Translations under genes and position numbers: made by a program
Notes under the pieces: generated by a model
Database searches by the model: none
Seen by the model: only the letters and a program-made list of their open reading frames with translations
What the model was told of the DNA's origin: nothing
Source of the DNA: Intrasporangiaceae bacterium
Lineage (GTDB): Bacteria > Actinomycetota > Actinomycetes > Actinomycetales > Dermatophilaceae
Direction: 5' to 3'
Assembly: GCA_021324575.1 (NCBI GenBank)
Contig: JAJPIW010000074.1
Span: 25,632-89,631 of the forward strand
Length of the DNA stretch: 64,000 bases
Shown: positions 16,647 through 25,171 of the stretch, piece by piece
Layout: the number at the start of each line of letters is the position of its first letter
Numbering within the stretch: the stretch's first letter is position 1

Positions 16647-17812
16647 GGGGAACCCGCCGCGAGCGACACGCCTAGCGCCTTGGCGGTCGCACGCTGGAAC
16701 TTAGGGTCGACGAACATCGTCTTGGTTCCTACCCACCTCTCGACGACCTCGATGACGACCGTGTCGGAGGCCTTGATCTGGGCAACGGTGTCGGCCTGTG
16801 AGAAGTGGTGTGTCCAGTAGAAGCTCCCGTCGGCGAACAATGGCCTCAGCGCGTCCAGGCCGTAGTAGGTGAACGAGTCACCCAGGAGCAGGGTGCGTCC
16901 GGGCAGGGCGTTGGTGGGGCCGCTGACCGTCCAGTGCTGCGGGCCGTAGTACTCCCCACCGCCGTCAAAAGTCTTGTCGAAGGCGTCGAGATGGACCGTC
17001 CCGCCCACCGAGACCTCACGCGAGGGAGCTCGCTCGGGGCTGGTCAGGCCGTTGAGCGCAAAGAGGTCACCATGTCGGGTCGCCGTCGCAGCGGTGGCCC
17101 GGAATGAGGAGGCCTGTTGCGGGGCCAGCATCGAGTACAGCTGTTGTCCGTAGATGGAGGCACCTACCGTGCTCCAGTGGGTGTCCGTGCGCCAGTACGG
17201 TTGCAGGCCCTTGGCCTGGGCCTGTTGAAGTGGCGCCAGGATATCCAGATGGAGGGGACTGGTCATGCTCTTGATGACCCGCTGCTCGCCCGCTATGGCC
17301 GAGCGTCCGCACCCACCCGTCGGTACACGGCCTGGCAACTGGTCCGTGGCCACCGAGGACTTGTCTGGAGCGACCGTGAAGACGACCCGCCGACCTGAGT
17401 CGTGGATGATCTGAGCCAGATCCAGAATCCTGGCCAGGTAGGACGGGTAACGAGTCTTGAACTGGCAGGCGTGATCCCAGTCGTCGGCGAGGAACAGGTA
17501 TCCGTCATCGCCACGGACGACCTTGTCCGTGGTTAGCTCGCGGAGCCCGTGGTAGGCGATCCAGCTGTTCGCGTGCACGGCCTGGGCCCGGCCCGGCAGC
17601 TGGTCCGTGGCCCACGCGGACACGTTGTCGAGGGCGGCCCAGCCCGTCGAGAAGTCGGGCCGCGGTGCGGGCGGCCGGTTCTCGATGGCCTGCGGCCTGA
17701 CTCCGAGTAGGTGTGCAACAGCCGGGCAGAACACGAAGCCGAAAGCGACGAGCGCCGCAAGGACCGTGCGCACGCGCCGAGCAGCTCCGGGGTGCTTGGG
17801 TTGTTCGACCAT
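16643..17812 (-). CDS. AlgJ/AlgX-like SGNH O-acetyltransferase, membrane-anchored
   Basis: 389 residues. An N-terminal membrane helix (VLAALVAFGFVFCPAVAHLL, residues 17-36) anchors an extracytoplasmic SGNH-type domain. Family blocks visible: GDDGYLFL near 100, a DxxH pair in RTDTHWSTVG near 210, and the Ser block LLLGDSFTYYG near 308. AlgJ/AlgX proteins move acetyl groups from the MBOAT partner onto an exopolysaccharide. The MBOAT gene ends 9 bases before this start, so the pair forms one unit. No alginate polymerase is here, so the acceptor is unknown; a wall or capsule polymer is likely. Confidence 0.8.
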   Translation of the reverse strand: MVEQPKHPGAARRVRTVLAALVAFGFVFCPAVAHLLGVRPQAIENRPPAPRPDFSTGWAALDNVSAWATDQLPGRAQAVHANSWIAYHGLRELTTDKVVRGDDGYLFLADDWDHACQFKTRYPSYLARILDLAQIIHDSGRRVVFTVAPDKSSVATDQLPGRVPTGGCGRSAIAGEQRVIKSMTSPLHLDILAPLQQAQAKGLQPYWRTDTHWSTVGASIYGQQLYSMLAPQQASSFRATAATATRHGDLFALNGLTSPERAPSREVSVGGTVHLDAFDKTFDGGGEYYGPQHWTVSGPTNALPGRTLLLGDSFTYYGLDALRPLFADGSFYWTHHFSQADTVAQIKASDTVVIEVVERWVGTKTMFVDPKFQRATAKALGVSLAAGSP

Positions 17813-17821
17813 TTCGAGCCC

Positions 17822-19264
17822 TCAGAACTGGAAGTAGAGGAAGGGACTGAAGGTTCCGGCGACGGCGACGATGGCGGCATAGGGAGCGAGCGCGTATGCC
17901 GTTCCACGTACCGCCAACCGGACGCGCGGACTGGTCCGCTGAAGGCCGTCGATGACCTGGCCGGTGGCCCAGGTGGCCGGCAACAGCGCGGTGAGCAGGA
18001 GGATCACGAGCAGCACGAGCCGATGGGGCGTGAGCAGCATGGCGACGTCGGGGTCGAGATGCCACGAACCCGTCGGGCGAACCATCGCGGTGATCATGTG
18101 GCCGGCTTCGGTCAGCGTCTTGGCCCGGAACAGCACCCAGCCGAAGATCACGATGAGGAGCGTGAGACCTCGCCGGAGCCACACGAAGCCCTCGGCCCTG
18201 GCGATGCCCGTCGCGCGCTCGAGGGTCAACCACGCACCGTGGTAGATCCCCCAGAGGACGAAGGTCCAGGCCGCCCCGTGCCAAAGACCGGTCGTGAGGA
18301 ACACGATACCCAGGTTCCTGTAGGTGGCGACCGTGCCGTGCCGGTTGCCGCCGAGGGGGACGTAGAGGTAGTCGCGGAACCATCGTGACAGCGACATGTG
18401 CCACCGCCGCCAGAAGTCGGTTATCGACACAGCGGAGTACGGACGGTTGAAGTTCTCGGGCAGACGCAGCCCGAACATGGCACCCAGCCCGATGGCCATG
18501 TCGCTGTACCCGGAGAAGTCGAAGTAGATCTGGGCGGTGTAAGCCAACGCTCCGATCCAGGCCGTCGTCGTCGAGGGGTGATCCACGGCAAACGCGGCAT
18601 CGGCCACGCGGGCGATCGAGTCCGCGATGGCAACCTTCTTGAACAACCCCCAGGCAAAGCGCGGAAAACCGTTGATGAAGTCGGCAACCTTGTCGTGCTT
18701 CTGCTGCTGCAGCTGGTCGGCGATCTCGTGGTAGCGGACGATGGGGCCGGCGATGAGTTGGGGGAACATGGCGATGTAGGTCATGAACGTCAACGGGTTC
18801 CGCATCGGTGGCCGCGATGCCCGGTGCACGTCGATGACATAGCTCAAATGGTGAAAGGTGAAGAACGAGATGCCGATGGGCAGCGCCAGCGAGACCACTC
18901 TGGTATCGCCCAGACCCAGGTTGCGCGAGAGCGAGTCCACGATGTGCGAAGCGAATCCCGCGTACTTCCACAGGGCCAGGACGCCGAGGTCCGCCACGAC
19001 GGCACCGACCATCACTGCCGTGTCGGCCGGCCACCGACCAAGAGAGCGCGGGTTCTCCTTGAGACGTCCGATGAGCAGCCCTGCGCCATAGTTGACGACC
19101 ATCACGCCCAACAGCAGAAAGACGAACTGCTTGCCGCCCAGGGCGTAGAACGCCAACGACGAGACTGCGAGCACTCCGTTGCGTGCCTGGTGTGGGAGCA
19201 CCCAGTGCAGCATCAGGACAGCTGGCAGGAAGTACCAGATGAAGACGGGGGCGGCGAACGACAC
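17822..19264 (-). CDS. MBOAT family O-acyltransferase (AlgI-like)
   Basis: 480 residues with about ten membrane segments. The MBOAT core shows FPQLIAGPIVRYHE near 165, FDFSGYSDMAIGLGAMFG near 250, FWRRWHMSLSRWFRDYLYVPLGG near 290, and the catalytic histidine in TTGLWHGAAWTFVLWG near 325. AlgI-type proteins pass acetyl groups across the membrane to an AlgJ/AlgX-like transferase, which is the next gene. The pair sits between clpP2 and clpX, which are adjacent in most actinobacteria, and is bracketed by the 87-bp repeat. That points to insertion as a cassette. Confidence 0.9.
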   Translation of the reverse strand: MSFAAPVFIWYFLPAVLMLHWVLPHQARNGVLAVSSLAFYALGGKQFVFLLLGVMVVNYGAGLLIGRLKENPRSLGRWPADTAVMVGAVVADLGVLALWKYAGFASHIVDSLSRNLGLGDTRVVSLALPIGISFFTFHHLSYVIDVHRASRPPMRNPLTFMTYIAMFPQLIAGPIVRYHEIADQLQQQKHDKVADFINGFPRFAWGLFKKVAIADSIARVADAAFAVDHPSTTTAWIGALAYTAQIYFDFSGYSDMAIGLGAMFGLRLPENFNRPYSAVSITDFWRRWHMSLSRWFRDYLYVPLGGNRHGTVATYRNLGIVFLTTGLWHGAAWTFVLWGIYHGAWLTLERATGIARAEGFVWLRRGLTLLIVIFGWVLFRAKTLTEAGHMITAMVRPTGSWHLDPDVAMLLTPHRLVLLVILLLTALLPATWATGQVIDGLQRTSPRVRLAVRGTAYALAPYAAIVAVAGTFSPFLYFQF

Positions 19265-19340
19265 GACGTCCTTATGGGCGAGATGGACCAGGGCCGCGGC
19301 CTAGCGTAATTCGGTCCGCCAGATGGCTGCGGCAGGCGCG

Positions 19341-19427
19341 CAGCACTCACGAGTCCGCCGGTTGCCAGCAAGAGCACGAACCCCAGACGTGCGTATGCCG
19401 CCCGCCCGGGTGGGCGGACGGCATACG
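19341..19427. repeat. 87-bp direct repeat, copy B (beside clpP2)
   Basis: Partner of 16541-16627. It also carries an inverted octamer pair (19393 and 19420) whose arms extend into CCGCCC/GGGCGG, giving a long stem that may now serve as the clpP2 terminator. Confidence 0.85.
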
Positions 19428-19430
19428 CAG
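19341..19430 (-). pseudogene. Fragment duplicating the N-terminus of the CSC protein
   Basis: On the minus strand, starting 28 bases beyond the clpP2 stop, the frame reads YAVRPPGRAAYARLGFVLLL then ATGGLVSA, matching the intact CSC protein's YAVRSAGRAAYVRLGLVLLL and ALGGLVSA. There is no start codon in frame and similarity stops before the CSC motif. It is a remnant, and its DNA is copy B of the direct repeat. Confidence 0.75.
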
Positions 19431-19455
19431 TCGATCGGCTCCGAGGGAGGCCGGC

Positions 19456-20127
19456 TCAGGCTTCGGCAGAGGCCTTGCGGGACGCGAGGACCTCGTCGAT
19501 CAGGCCGTACTCCTTGGCTTGGGCGGCCGAGAGGATCTTGTCGCGCTCGATGTCCACGCGGACCTGGTCGGGCGTGCGGCCGGAGTGCTGGGCGATGGTG
19601 TCCTCGAGCCAGGTGCGCATCCGGAAGATCTCGTTGGCCTGGATCTCCACGTCGCTGGCCTGACCGCCGCCGCCCTCGACCGCCGGCTGGTGGATGAGGA
19701 TGCGGGAGTTGGGCAGGGCGAACCGCTTGCCCTGCGCGCCGGCACCGAGGAGCACGGCCGCCGCCGAGGCGGCCTGGCCGATGACGAAGGTCTGCACGTC
19801 GGGCCGGATGTACTGCATCGTGTCGTAGATCGCCGTCATCGCGGTGAACGAGCCACCGGGCGAGTTGATGTACATGAGGATGTCGCGGTCGGGGTCCTGG
19901 GACTCCAGCACGATGAGCTGGGCGATGACGTCGTCGGCGGACGCGTCGTCGACCTGCACGCCGAGGAAGATGATCCGGTCCTCGAAGAGCTTGGTGTAGG
20001 GGTCGAGGCGCTTCATCCCGTAGGAGGTGCGCTCCTCGAACTGGGGCAGGATGTAGCGGCTGCTCGGGGCGGCATACGAGCCGTGCGAGCCGGGCACCAT
20101 GAGGCGGCTGGTGGGGTCTGGGTTCAT
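19456..20127 (-). CDS. clpP2: ATP-dependent Clp protease proteolytic subunit 2
   Basis: 223 residues. Serine peptidase subunit of the ClpP1P2 tetradecamer. The triad is visible: Ser in GQAASAAAVLLGAG near 115, His in RILIHQPAVEGGGG near 140, and Asp in IERDKILSAAQAKEYGLID near 190. An N-terminal 25 residues before SSRYILPQFEERTSYG may be a propeptide. It starts 46 bases after the clpP1 stop, so the two are co-transcribed, as is usual in actinobacteria where mixed rings are needed for activity. Confidence 0.95.
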   Translation of the reverse strand: MNPDPTSRLMVPGSHGSYAAPSSRYILPQFEERTSYGMKRLDPYTKLFEDRIIFLGVQVDDASADDVIAQLIVLESQDPDRDILMYINSPGGSFTAMTAIYDTMQYIRPDVQTFVIGQAASAAAVLLGAGAQGKRFALPNSRILIHQPAVEGGGGQASDVEIQANEIFRMRTWLEDTIAQHSGRTPDQVRVDIERDKILSAAQAKEYGLIDEVLASRKASAEA

Positions 20128-20173
20128 GTCGTTCGTGTCTCTCTGCGCGTCGGTCGTCGTGGGAGCGGGGCGG

Positions 20174-20800
20174 TCAGTCCGCGGTGACCGGGTTGGCGGC
20201 CTTGGGGCCGGCCTGCTCGGCCTTGCTGATGACGTGGTCGACGAAGCCGTACTCCAGAGCCTGCTCGGCAGTGAACCAGCGGTCGCGGTCGGAGTCCTCG
20301 GTGATCTTCTCGACGGTCTGGCCGGTGTGGTCGGCGATCAGCTCGGCCATCTGCTTCTTCATGGCGAGCAGCAGCTCGGCCTGGATCTTGACGTCGGTGG
20401 CCGTGCCGCCGATGCCGCCGAGCGGCTGGTGCATGAGGATCCGGGCGTGCGGGGTGGCGTAGCGCTTGCCCTTGGTGCCGGCCGACAGGAGGAACTGGCC
20501 CATCGAGGCGGCCATGCCCATCGCCACGGTCGCGACGTCGTTGGGCACCCACTGCATGGTGTCGAAGATGGCCATGCCGGCCGTCACCGAGCCGCCGGGG
20601 CTGTTGATGTAGAGCCAGATGTCGGCGTTGGGGTCCTCGGCGGCCAGCAGGAGCATCTGCGCGCAGATGGCGTTGGCGTTCTCGTCGCGGACGTCGGAGC
20701 CGAGGAAGATGATCCGCTCCTTGAGGAGTCGGTTGAAGATGTGGTCGTCGAGGCCGAGCTGGGACGAGGCTCCAGCGGCGACGGGGGTGGTGCTGCTCAC
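20174..20800 (-). CDS. clpP1: ATP-dependent Clp protease proteolytic subunit 1
   Basis: 208 residues from GTG 20800 ([10 protein letters not shown]). Triad: Ser in [15 protein letters not shown] near 97, His in [11 protein letters not shown] near 123, Asp in [17 protein letters not shown] near 174. It partners ClpP2 directly downstream. In most actinobacteria tig precedes it immediately; here five other genes lie between them, so clpP1P2 must have a promoter in the 58 bases before this start or be read from the UbiA-like gene. Confidence 0.95.
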   Translation of the reverse strand: MSSTTPVAAGASSQLGLDDHIFNRLLKERIIFLGSDVRDENANAICAQMLLLAAEDPNADIWLYINSPGGSVTAGMAIFDTMQWVPNDVATVAMGMAASMGQFLLSAGTKGKRYATPHARILMHQPLGGIGGTATDVKIQAELLLAMKKQMAELIADHTGQTVEKITEDSDRDRWFTAEQALEYGFVDHVISKAEQAGPKAANPVTAD

Positions 20801-20858
20801 GGCGTCTCCTGCACGGGGGTGTTCACGGGTAGCTGCTGGGTTGTTCTGCACGTGGACC

Positions 20859-21929
20859 CTAACGTCGGGTACCAGCGCTGGAATCCCGTATGCCGCCCGT
20901 GTTCGCCATGAGCGCAAGGGCCCGACCCCCTCCCGGCCGGGGTGCCGGGCCGTACGTGACCATGATCCGGGCCTGCCAGAGCAGCAAACCGGTCGTGGTG
21001 AGGAGGAAGCCGGCGGCCACCGGGGCCGAGATGCCGGCAGGCCCGGCGGACAGGGTGATGAGCAGACCGAGGAGGAGGGCGCGGCCGACGATCGCGATCG
21101 CGCTGACGATCCGCTCGTCGCGCTTGGGCCCCTCGTCGACCGCCAGCCGGCGGAGGAGCGCGACGGCGACTGCCGCGGTCGCCGCGACCTGGAGCCGGTG
21201 GACGAGGGTCGGGTGCGGGGTGGTGAGGATGAGCAGCGACGCCCCGACGACCCACGCGACGGCGCTGAACCGGCAGGTGGCCGCGCGCCCGTGCCGGACG
21301 ATGAACGTGCGCTTGCCGAACATCGCATCACCTCGGACGTCGCGCAGGTCCTTCAGGACGATCCGGGCGACGAACCCGATGTACAGGGCGGCGAGCAGCC
21401 CCAGGTCGGAGGCCCGCACCACACCACGCCCGATGAGCAGCCCGACGAGGTATGGGGTCGCGACGTAGCAGGCGGGCAGCGCGAGCGAGGCGACCACGCC
21501 ACGGTCGGCGAGCCGGACCGGGCGGAGACAGTAGCCGAGCATCACCACGAGCGCCGCCGTCGCGATGGCGAGGACGGCGCGACGAGCCTCACCCCCGAGC
21601 CCGTATGCCGCGACGAGCTCACCGCTCCCGGCCACGACGGCCAGTACGAGCATCGCACGACGGTGCGACCTCCCTTGCAGGAGAAGGCGGTTGGAGCCCT
21701 CCACCGTGCCGGCCAGGTTGACTCGGTCGACCCGCTCGTCGGCGAGGTCATTGACGAGTGCCGAGCAGACGACGAACGGGACGACCACGGCCGCGGCCCG
21801 CAGCATCCCGACGTACGAGACGTCGCCGGCCGCGGCCAGGCCGCACGCGGCATACGTCAACAGCAGCACGACCACGGGCAGCCGGAGCAGCGCGCGGGCC
21901 ACCCGCAGGGCTCCCCCGAGGCGGGTCAC
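20859..21929 (-). CDS. UbiA-family prenyltransferase-like membrane protein
   Basis: 356 residues from GTG 21929, overlapping the stop of the small membrane protein (GTGA). Eight or nine membrane segments carry both aspartate-rich motifs of the family: [15 protein letters not shown] near 50 and KDLRDVRGD near 185. They bind Mg-prenyl diphosphate during transfer of a prenyl chain to an acceptor. Known relatives act on aromatic rings, heme or decaprenyl-phosphate ribose precursors; the acceptor here is unknown. The C-terminal 30 residues are Pro/Gly-rich. It ends 58 bases before clpP1. Confidence 0.75.
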   Translation of the reverse strand: MTRLGGALRVARALLRLPVVVLLLTYAACGLAAAGDVSYVGMLRAAAVVVPFVVCSALVNDLADERVDRVNLAGTVEGSNRLLLQGRSHRRAMLVLAVVAGSGELVAAYGLGGEARRAVLAIATAALVVMLGYCLRPVRLADRGVVASLALPACYVATPYLVGLLIGRGVVRASDLGLLAALYIGFVARIVLKDLRDVRGDAMFGKRTFIVRHGRAATCRFSAVAWVVGASLLILTTPHPTLVHRLQVAATAAVAVALLRRLAVDEGPKRDERIVSAIAIVGRALLLGLLITLSAGPAGISAPVAAGFLLTTTGLLLWQARIMVTYGPAPRPGGGRALALMANTGGIRDSSAGTRR

Positions 21930-22081
21930 TTGTTGCTCCCGTACTGGCTCATGCCCCACACGGAGAGGACGACCAAGCCGACCATCCCGAAGACCAGAAC
22001 TGCGGCCAGGACCGCGACCGCGACCGAGATCCCACGGATGACCTTGCGCTGGGCCGCGGCCCGAGCCTCCCCCTCGTCCAT
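21926..22081 (-). CDS. Small single-span membrane protein (51 aa)
   Basis: ATG 22081 to TGA 21926, 51 residues. A charged N-terminus (MDEGEARAAAQRKVIRG) precedes one membrane helix (ISVAVAVLAAVLVFGMVGLVVL) and a short polar tail. It starts 15 bases after the MFS stop and overlaps the UbiA-like start by 4 bases, which is the main reason to believe it. It does not resemble a family I know. It could be a helper of either membrane neighbour. Confidence 0.55.
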   Translation of the reverse strand: MDEGEARAAAQRKVIRGISVAVAVLAAVLVFGMVGLVVLSVWGMSQYGSNK

Positions 22082-22095
22082 CTCGAGAGAATACG

Positions 22096-23307
22096 TCAGG
22101 CCGGGCGCTGCGGCTCCCGGACAGCGGGGACGACGAGGATCGCGACCGCCAGCAGGGCGCCGACGACGAGCAGTGAGCGCAGCACGCCGAAGTGGTCGCC
22201 GAGGAAGCCGAGCAGCGGCGGCCCGGCGATGAACGCGGCATACCCGATCGTCGCCACGGTGGACATCCGCGCGGCCGCGCGGGCCGGGTCGTCGGCCGAG
22301 GCGCTCATCCCGACGGGGAAGCCGAGCGAGGCGCCGACCCCCCACACGGCGGCACCGGCATACGCGAGCCAGGTCGGGCCGAAGACGACGAGGAGCGCAC
22401 CGAGGACGGCCAGCGCGAAGGTGGCACGCAGGACCAGGACCCGGCCATAGGTGTCGAGGATCCGGGTGCCGACGAGCCGGCCGATGGTCATGAAGGTGAG
22501 GAACACGGCGAAAGCGAGGACGCCGGCCCAGTGCGGCACGCCGTGGCCCTCGACGAAGGCGACCGAGAGCCAGTCGTTGGCGGTGCCCTCGGTGAAGGCG
22601 GCGGCGAGGGTGACCAGGCCGATGAGCAGGGTGCGACGCTCGAACCAGGCCGAGCGCTGCGGGCTCTCGTATGCCGGCTGCTCACCCTCGGCGGCCGGGC
22701 TCGCTTCGAGGTCGCGCGGCAGGAACAGGCGCAGCTGCCACAGGCCGAGCAGCAGGACCACCCCGCCGGTGAGCAGGAGGTGGACGAGGATCGGGACCCG
22801 GCCCCAGGACAGCCCGGCGCCGATGAACGCCGAGAGGACGGTGCCGCCGCTGAAGGCCGCGTGGTAGTGGGGCATGGTCGTGCGACCGAGGAGGCGCTCG
22901 ACGGTGGCCCCCTCGAGGTTCATCGCGACGTCCCAGATCCCGACGCCCATGCCGACGAAGAAGAGCGCGCCCGCCACCACCCAGCGGGAGTGGGCGACGT
23001 TGACCCCGAGCCCGATGCCACCCATGCCGAGCAGCGCCAGGGTCATCCCGACCCGGATGGTCTGGGCGGCGCCGAGCCGGCCGGCGATCCGCCCGGAGGA
23101 CGGCATGGCGACCAGCGACCCGGCCGACGCGAAGAGCAGGGTCGCGCCCAGCGCTCCGGCGGAGAGGTGCAGCTCTGCCTTGGCGTCAGCGATCCGTGAG
23201 GCCCAGGAGGCGAAGGCGATGCCGGCCAGGCCGAAGACGACGAGCACGGAGAGGTGTGAGCTGCGCAGGCGGGCCGGGGTGAAGGCGGGGGCGGCGGTCA
23301 TGGTCAT
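22096..23307 (-). CDS. MFS transporter
   Basis: 403 residues with twelve predicted membrane segments and a central loop of charged residues around 205-225. The layout (ASWASRIADAKAELHLS near 32, VGMGVGIWDVAMNLEGATVER near 120) fits the actinobacterial sugar/drug MFS branch that includes fucose-permease-like proteins. It is divergent from the LacI-type regulator, with two operators in the 95-bp gap, so the regulator very probably controls it. The substrate may be a sugar or a compound sensed by that regulator. Confidence 0.8.
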   Translation of the reverse strand: MTMTAAPAFTPARLRSSHLSVLVVFGLAGIAFASWASRIADAKAELHLSAGALGATLLFASAGSLVAMPSSGRIAGRLGAAQTIRVGMTLALLGMGGIGLGVNVAHSRWVVAGALFFVGMGVGIWDVAMNLEGATVERLLGRTTMPHYHAAFSGGTVLSAFIGAGLSWGRVPILVHLLLTGGVVLLLGLWQLRLFLPRDLEASPAAEGEQPAYESPQRSAWFERRTLLIGLVTLAAAFTEGTANDWLSVAFVEGHGVPHWAGVLAFAVFLTFMTIGRLVGTRILDTYGRVLVLRATFALAVLGALLVVFGPTWLAYAGAAVWGVGASLGFPVGMSASADDPARAAARMSTVATIGYAAFIAGPPLLGFLGDHFGVLRSLLVVGALLAVAILVVPAVREPQRPA

Positions 23308-23360
23308 GGGGTGCTTCCGGGGTGGATCGCGGGCGTGGAGCGGGTGGGTCGACGTTTGTT

Positions 23361-23390
23361 GTCGAATCGATTCGATCGAATCGATTCGAC
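23361..23390. promoter_or_regulatory. Two abutting LacI-type operators in a 30-bp perfect palindrome
   Basis: The 14-bp palindrome TCGAATCGATTCGA occurs twice back to back (23362-23375 and 23376-23389), with flanking G and C extending it to a 30-bp perfect palindrome. A central CG inside A/T-rich half-sites is the classic LacI-family operator pattern. A -10-like TAGTAT follows at 23391-23396, 7 bases before the regulator's GTG, so the regulator probably represses itself and the divergent MFS gene. Confidence 0.85.
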
Positions 23391-23402
23391 TAGTATGGTC
23401 CG

Positions 23403-24479
23403 GTGACCGACTCGCGTCAATCCGAGGGCCGGGCCACCCTTCGGGACGTGGCGCGGTCCGCCGGGGTGTCCACCTCGACGGCGTCCCTCGTCTTCAGCGG
23501 CAAGGGCCCTGTGGCGCCGGCAACGCTCGAACGGGTCCGGGCCGCGGCGGTCGCGCTCGGGTATGCCGGCCCCGACCCCCTCGCGTCGTCGCTGCGGGCG
23601 GGGCGCGCCGGCGTCGTCGGGGTGCTCGTCGAGGGCCGGCTGCGCGACGCCTTCCGCGACCCGTTCGCCGTGACCATCCTGGACGGGCTCGCGGCGGTGC
23701 TCGACACCATCCCGGTCGGGATGCTGCTGCTCGCCCAGGACATCACCGACCACGGACGCGCCGTCGCCCAGCTCTCGACGACCGCCCTGGACGCTGTCGT
23801 CTTCTCGCTGTGCGGACCGGACGACAACCCGGCGGTCGACCACCTGGCGGCGCGCGGCATACCGATGATCGGCACCGGGGCGCCCGCCGACCCGCGCGTG
23901 ACCCAGGTGCTCATCGACGAGCGCGGGGCCATCGCGACGGCCACCGACCACCTGCGCTCGCTCGGCCACGAGCGGATCGCCATGGTCGCCATGCCGCTCT
24001 CCCCCGACCGACGGACCGGGCCGGTGTCGGAGGAGAGGTTGCGAACCGCGACGTATGCCGATGCGCGGGAGCGTGCACACGGCTTCCGTTCCGTGATGGG
24101 CGCCGACGCCCCGATCGTCGAGGTCCCCATGCCGGGGGTCGAGGAGGCCCGGGCCGCCGCCGCGTCGCTGCTCGACCTGCCGGCCGACGAGCGGCCCACC
24201 GGGATCGTGGCCCAGTCCGACCTGCTCGCGGCCGGGGTGATCCGGGCTGCCGAGGAGCGCGGCCTGTCGGTCCCGGAGGACCTGTCGGTCACCGGGTTCG
24301 ACGGGATCGACCTGCCGTGGCTGGCACACACGCTGACGACCATCGACCAGCACGCGACCGCCAAGGGCACGCGTCTCGGGGACCTCGTCGCCAGGGCCCT
24401 GACCGGCGAGCCGATCGCCGACGTCACCCTGCCCACGGCGCTGCGGATCGGTACGACGACGGCACCGCCGCACCCGTGA
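23403..24479 (+). CDS. LacI-family transcriptional regulator
   Basis: 358 residues from GTG 23403. The N-terminal helix-turn-helix reads ATLRDVARSAGVSTSTASLVFSG (11-33), where the family usually has TVSRVLNG. The hinge is PLASSLRAGR near 60, and a periplasmic-binding-protein-like sensor domain follows to the end (VPEDLSVTGFDGIDLPWLAHTLTTIDQ near 295). The promoter is so close that the transcript may be nearly leaderless. Target genes: itself and the MFS exporter. The effector is unknown; unlike many LacI proteins it has no glycosidase neighbour. Confidence 0.88.
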   Translation: MTDSRQSEGRATLRDVARSAGVSTSTASLVFSGKGPVAPATLERVRAAAVALGYAGPDPLASSLRAGRAGVVGVLVEGRLRDAFRDPFAVTILDGLAAVLDTIPVGMLLLAQDITDHGRAVAQLSTTALDAVVFSLCGPDDNPAVDHLAARGIPMIGTGAPADPRVTQVLIDERGAIATATDHLRSLGHERIAMVAMPLSPDRRTGPVSEERLRTATYADARERAHGFRSVMGADAPIVEVPMPGVEEARAAAASLLDLPADERPTGIVAQSDLLAAGVIRAAEERGLSVPEDLSVTGFDGIDLPWLAHTLTTIDQHATAKGTRLGDLVARALTGEPIADVTLPTALRIGTTTAPPHP

Positions 24480-24572
24480 CCGGTCGAACCGGCACAATGT
24501 GAGTCGGCCGTCGACGCGCGGCCGATCGCTCACGGCCGGTCGACGATGACCGATCCCTGAAGGAGGGCACCG

Positions 24573-24989
24573 ATGGATGAGGATGCGGCTCGGGAGCGGG
24601 CCGACCGGGCGCACTACCACGTCCGGGCGCAGCAGCGCCGTCAGGAGCAGGAGTCCGCCAAGGCCCAGGTGCTCGTCGACCGGTTCGTGGAGCTGGCGAC
24701 CAAGGCGGGCCTGCCGACCGAGGAGCTGACCGCCCGCCCGTGGTCCGGCAGCGGCCGCTACCGGACCGGCGTCGTCGGCTGGTACCTGCGCCGCGACCAG
24801 TCGATCGGGGTGAGCCCGGCCGGCGGCTACTACGTCCTCGTCGTGCCGCCGGAGCGCTTCGGCCGCTGGCGCAGGGTGCCGGTCGAGCCGAGCCCTCCCC
24901 CGCTGCAGGTCGGGCAGGGTGCCCGCGACGGCGAGTCCGTCGCCCTGGACGTCCTCCTGGACATGCGGCTGCAGTGGGGCTCAACCTGA
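24573..24989 (+). CDS. Conserved actinobacterial protein of unknown function (138 aa)
   Basis: 138 residues from ATG 24573, with GAAGGAGGG 8 bases upstream. The N-terminal 35 residues are strongly charged and probably helical (DEDAARERADRAHYHVRAQQ). A compact region follows with GRYRTGVVGWYLRRDQSIGV and YYVLVVPPERFGRW, then DVLLDMRLQWGS at the end. No signal peptide or membrane helix. I do not recognise an enzymatic motif. It is convergent with tig and separated from it by the terminator at 25116-25156. Confidence 0.6.
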   Translation: MDEDAARERADRAHYHVRAQQRRQEQESAKAQVLVDRFVELATKAGLPTEELTARPWSGSGRYRTGVVGWYLRRDQSIGVSPAGGYYVLVVPPERFGRWRRVPVEPSPPPLQVGQGARDGESVALDVLLDMRLQWGST

Positions 24990-25115
24990 GGCCAGGCTCG
25001 CCGAGCCCGCGCACAGGCGGTCGCCCGCGATGCCCACCGATCTCGCGCTCGAGCGGTCACCGCATCACCTGAGCCGCCCCCACTACTGCCTGTTGGTGGG
25101 CGCGAGCCGACATGC

Positions 25116-25156
25116 GCCGCGGCCGCGCCCTCCCGAGGGAGACGCGCGGCCGCGGC
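25116..25156. terminator. Strong bidirectional hairpin terminator
   Basis: Perfect 12-bp arms GCCGCGGCCGCG (25116-25127) and 25145-25156, with a nested CCCTC/GAGGG stem in the 17-base middle. It lies between the convergent 24573-24989 gene and tig. Confidence 0.85.
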
Positions 25157-25171
25157 ATACGAGCTGTGGGA

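Noticed and set aside
23304..24620. 438-codon minus-strand frame opposite the LacI regulator
   Set aside because: Arg/Gly/Asp-rich shadow without motifs, and it would cover the operators.
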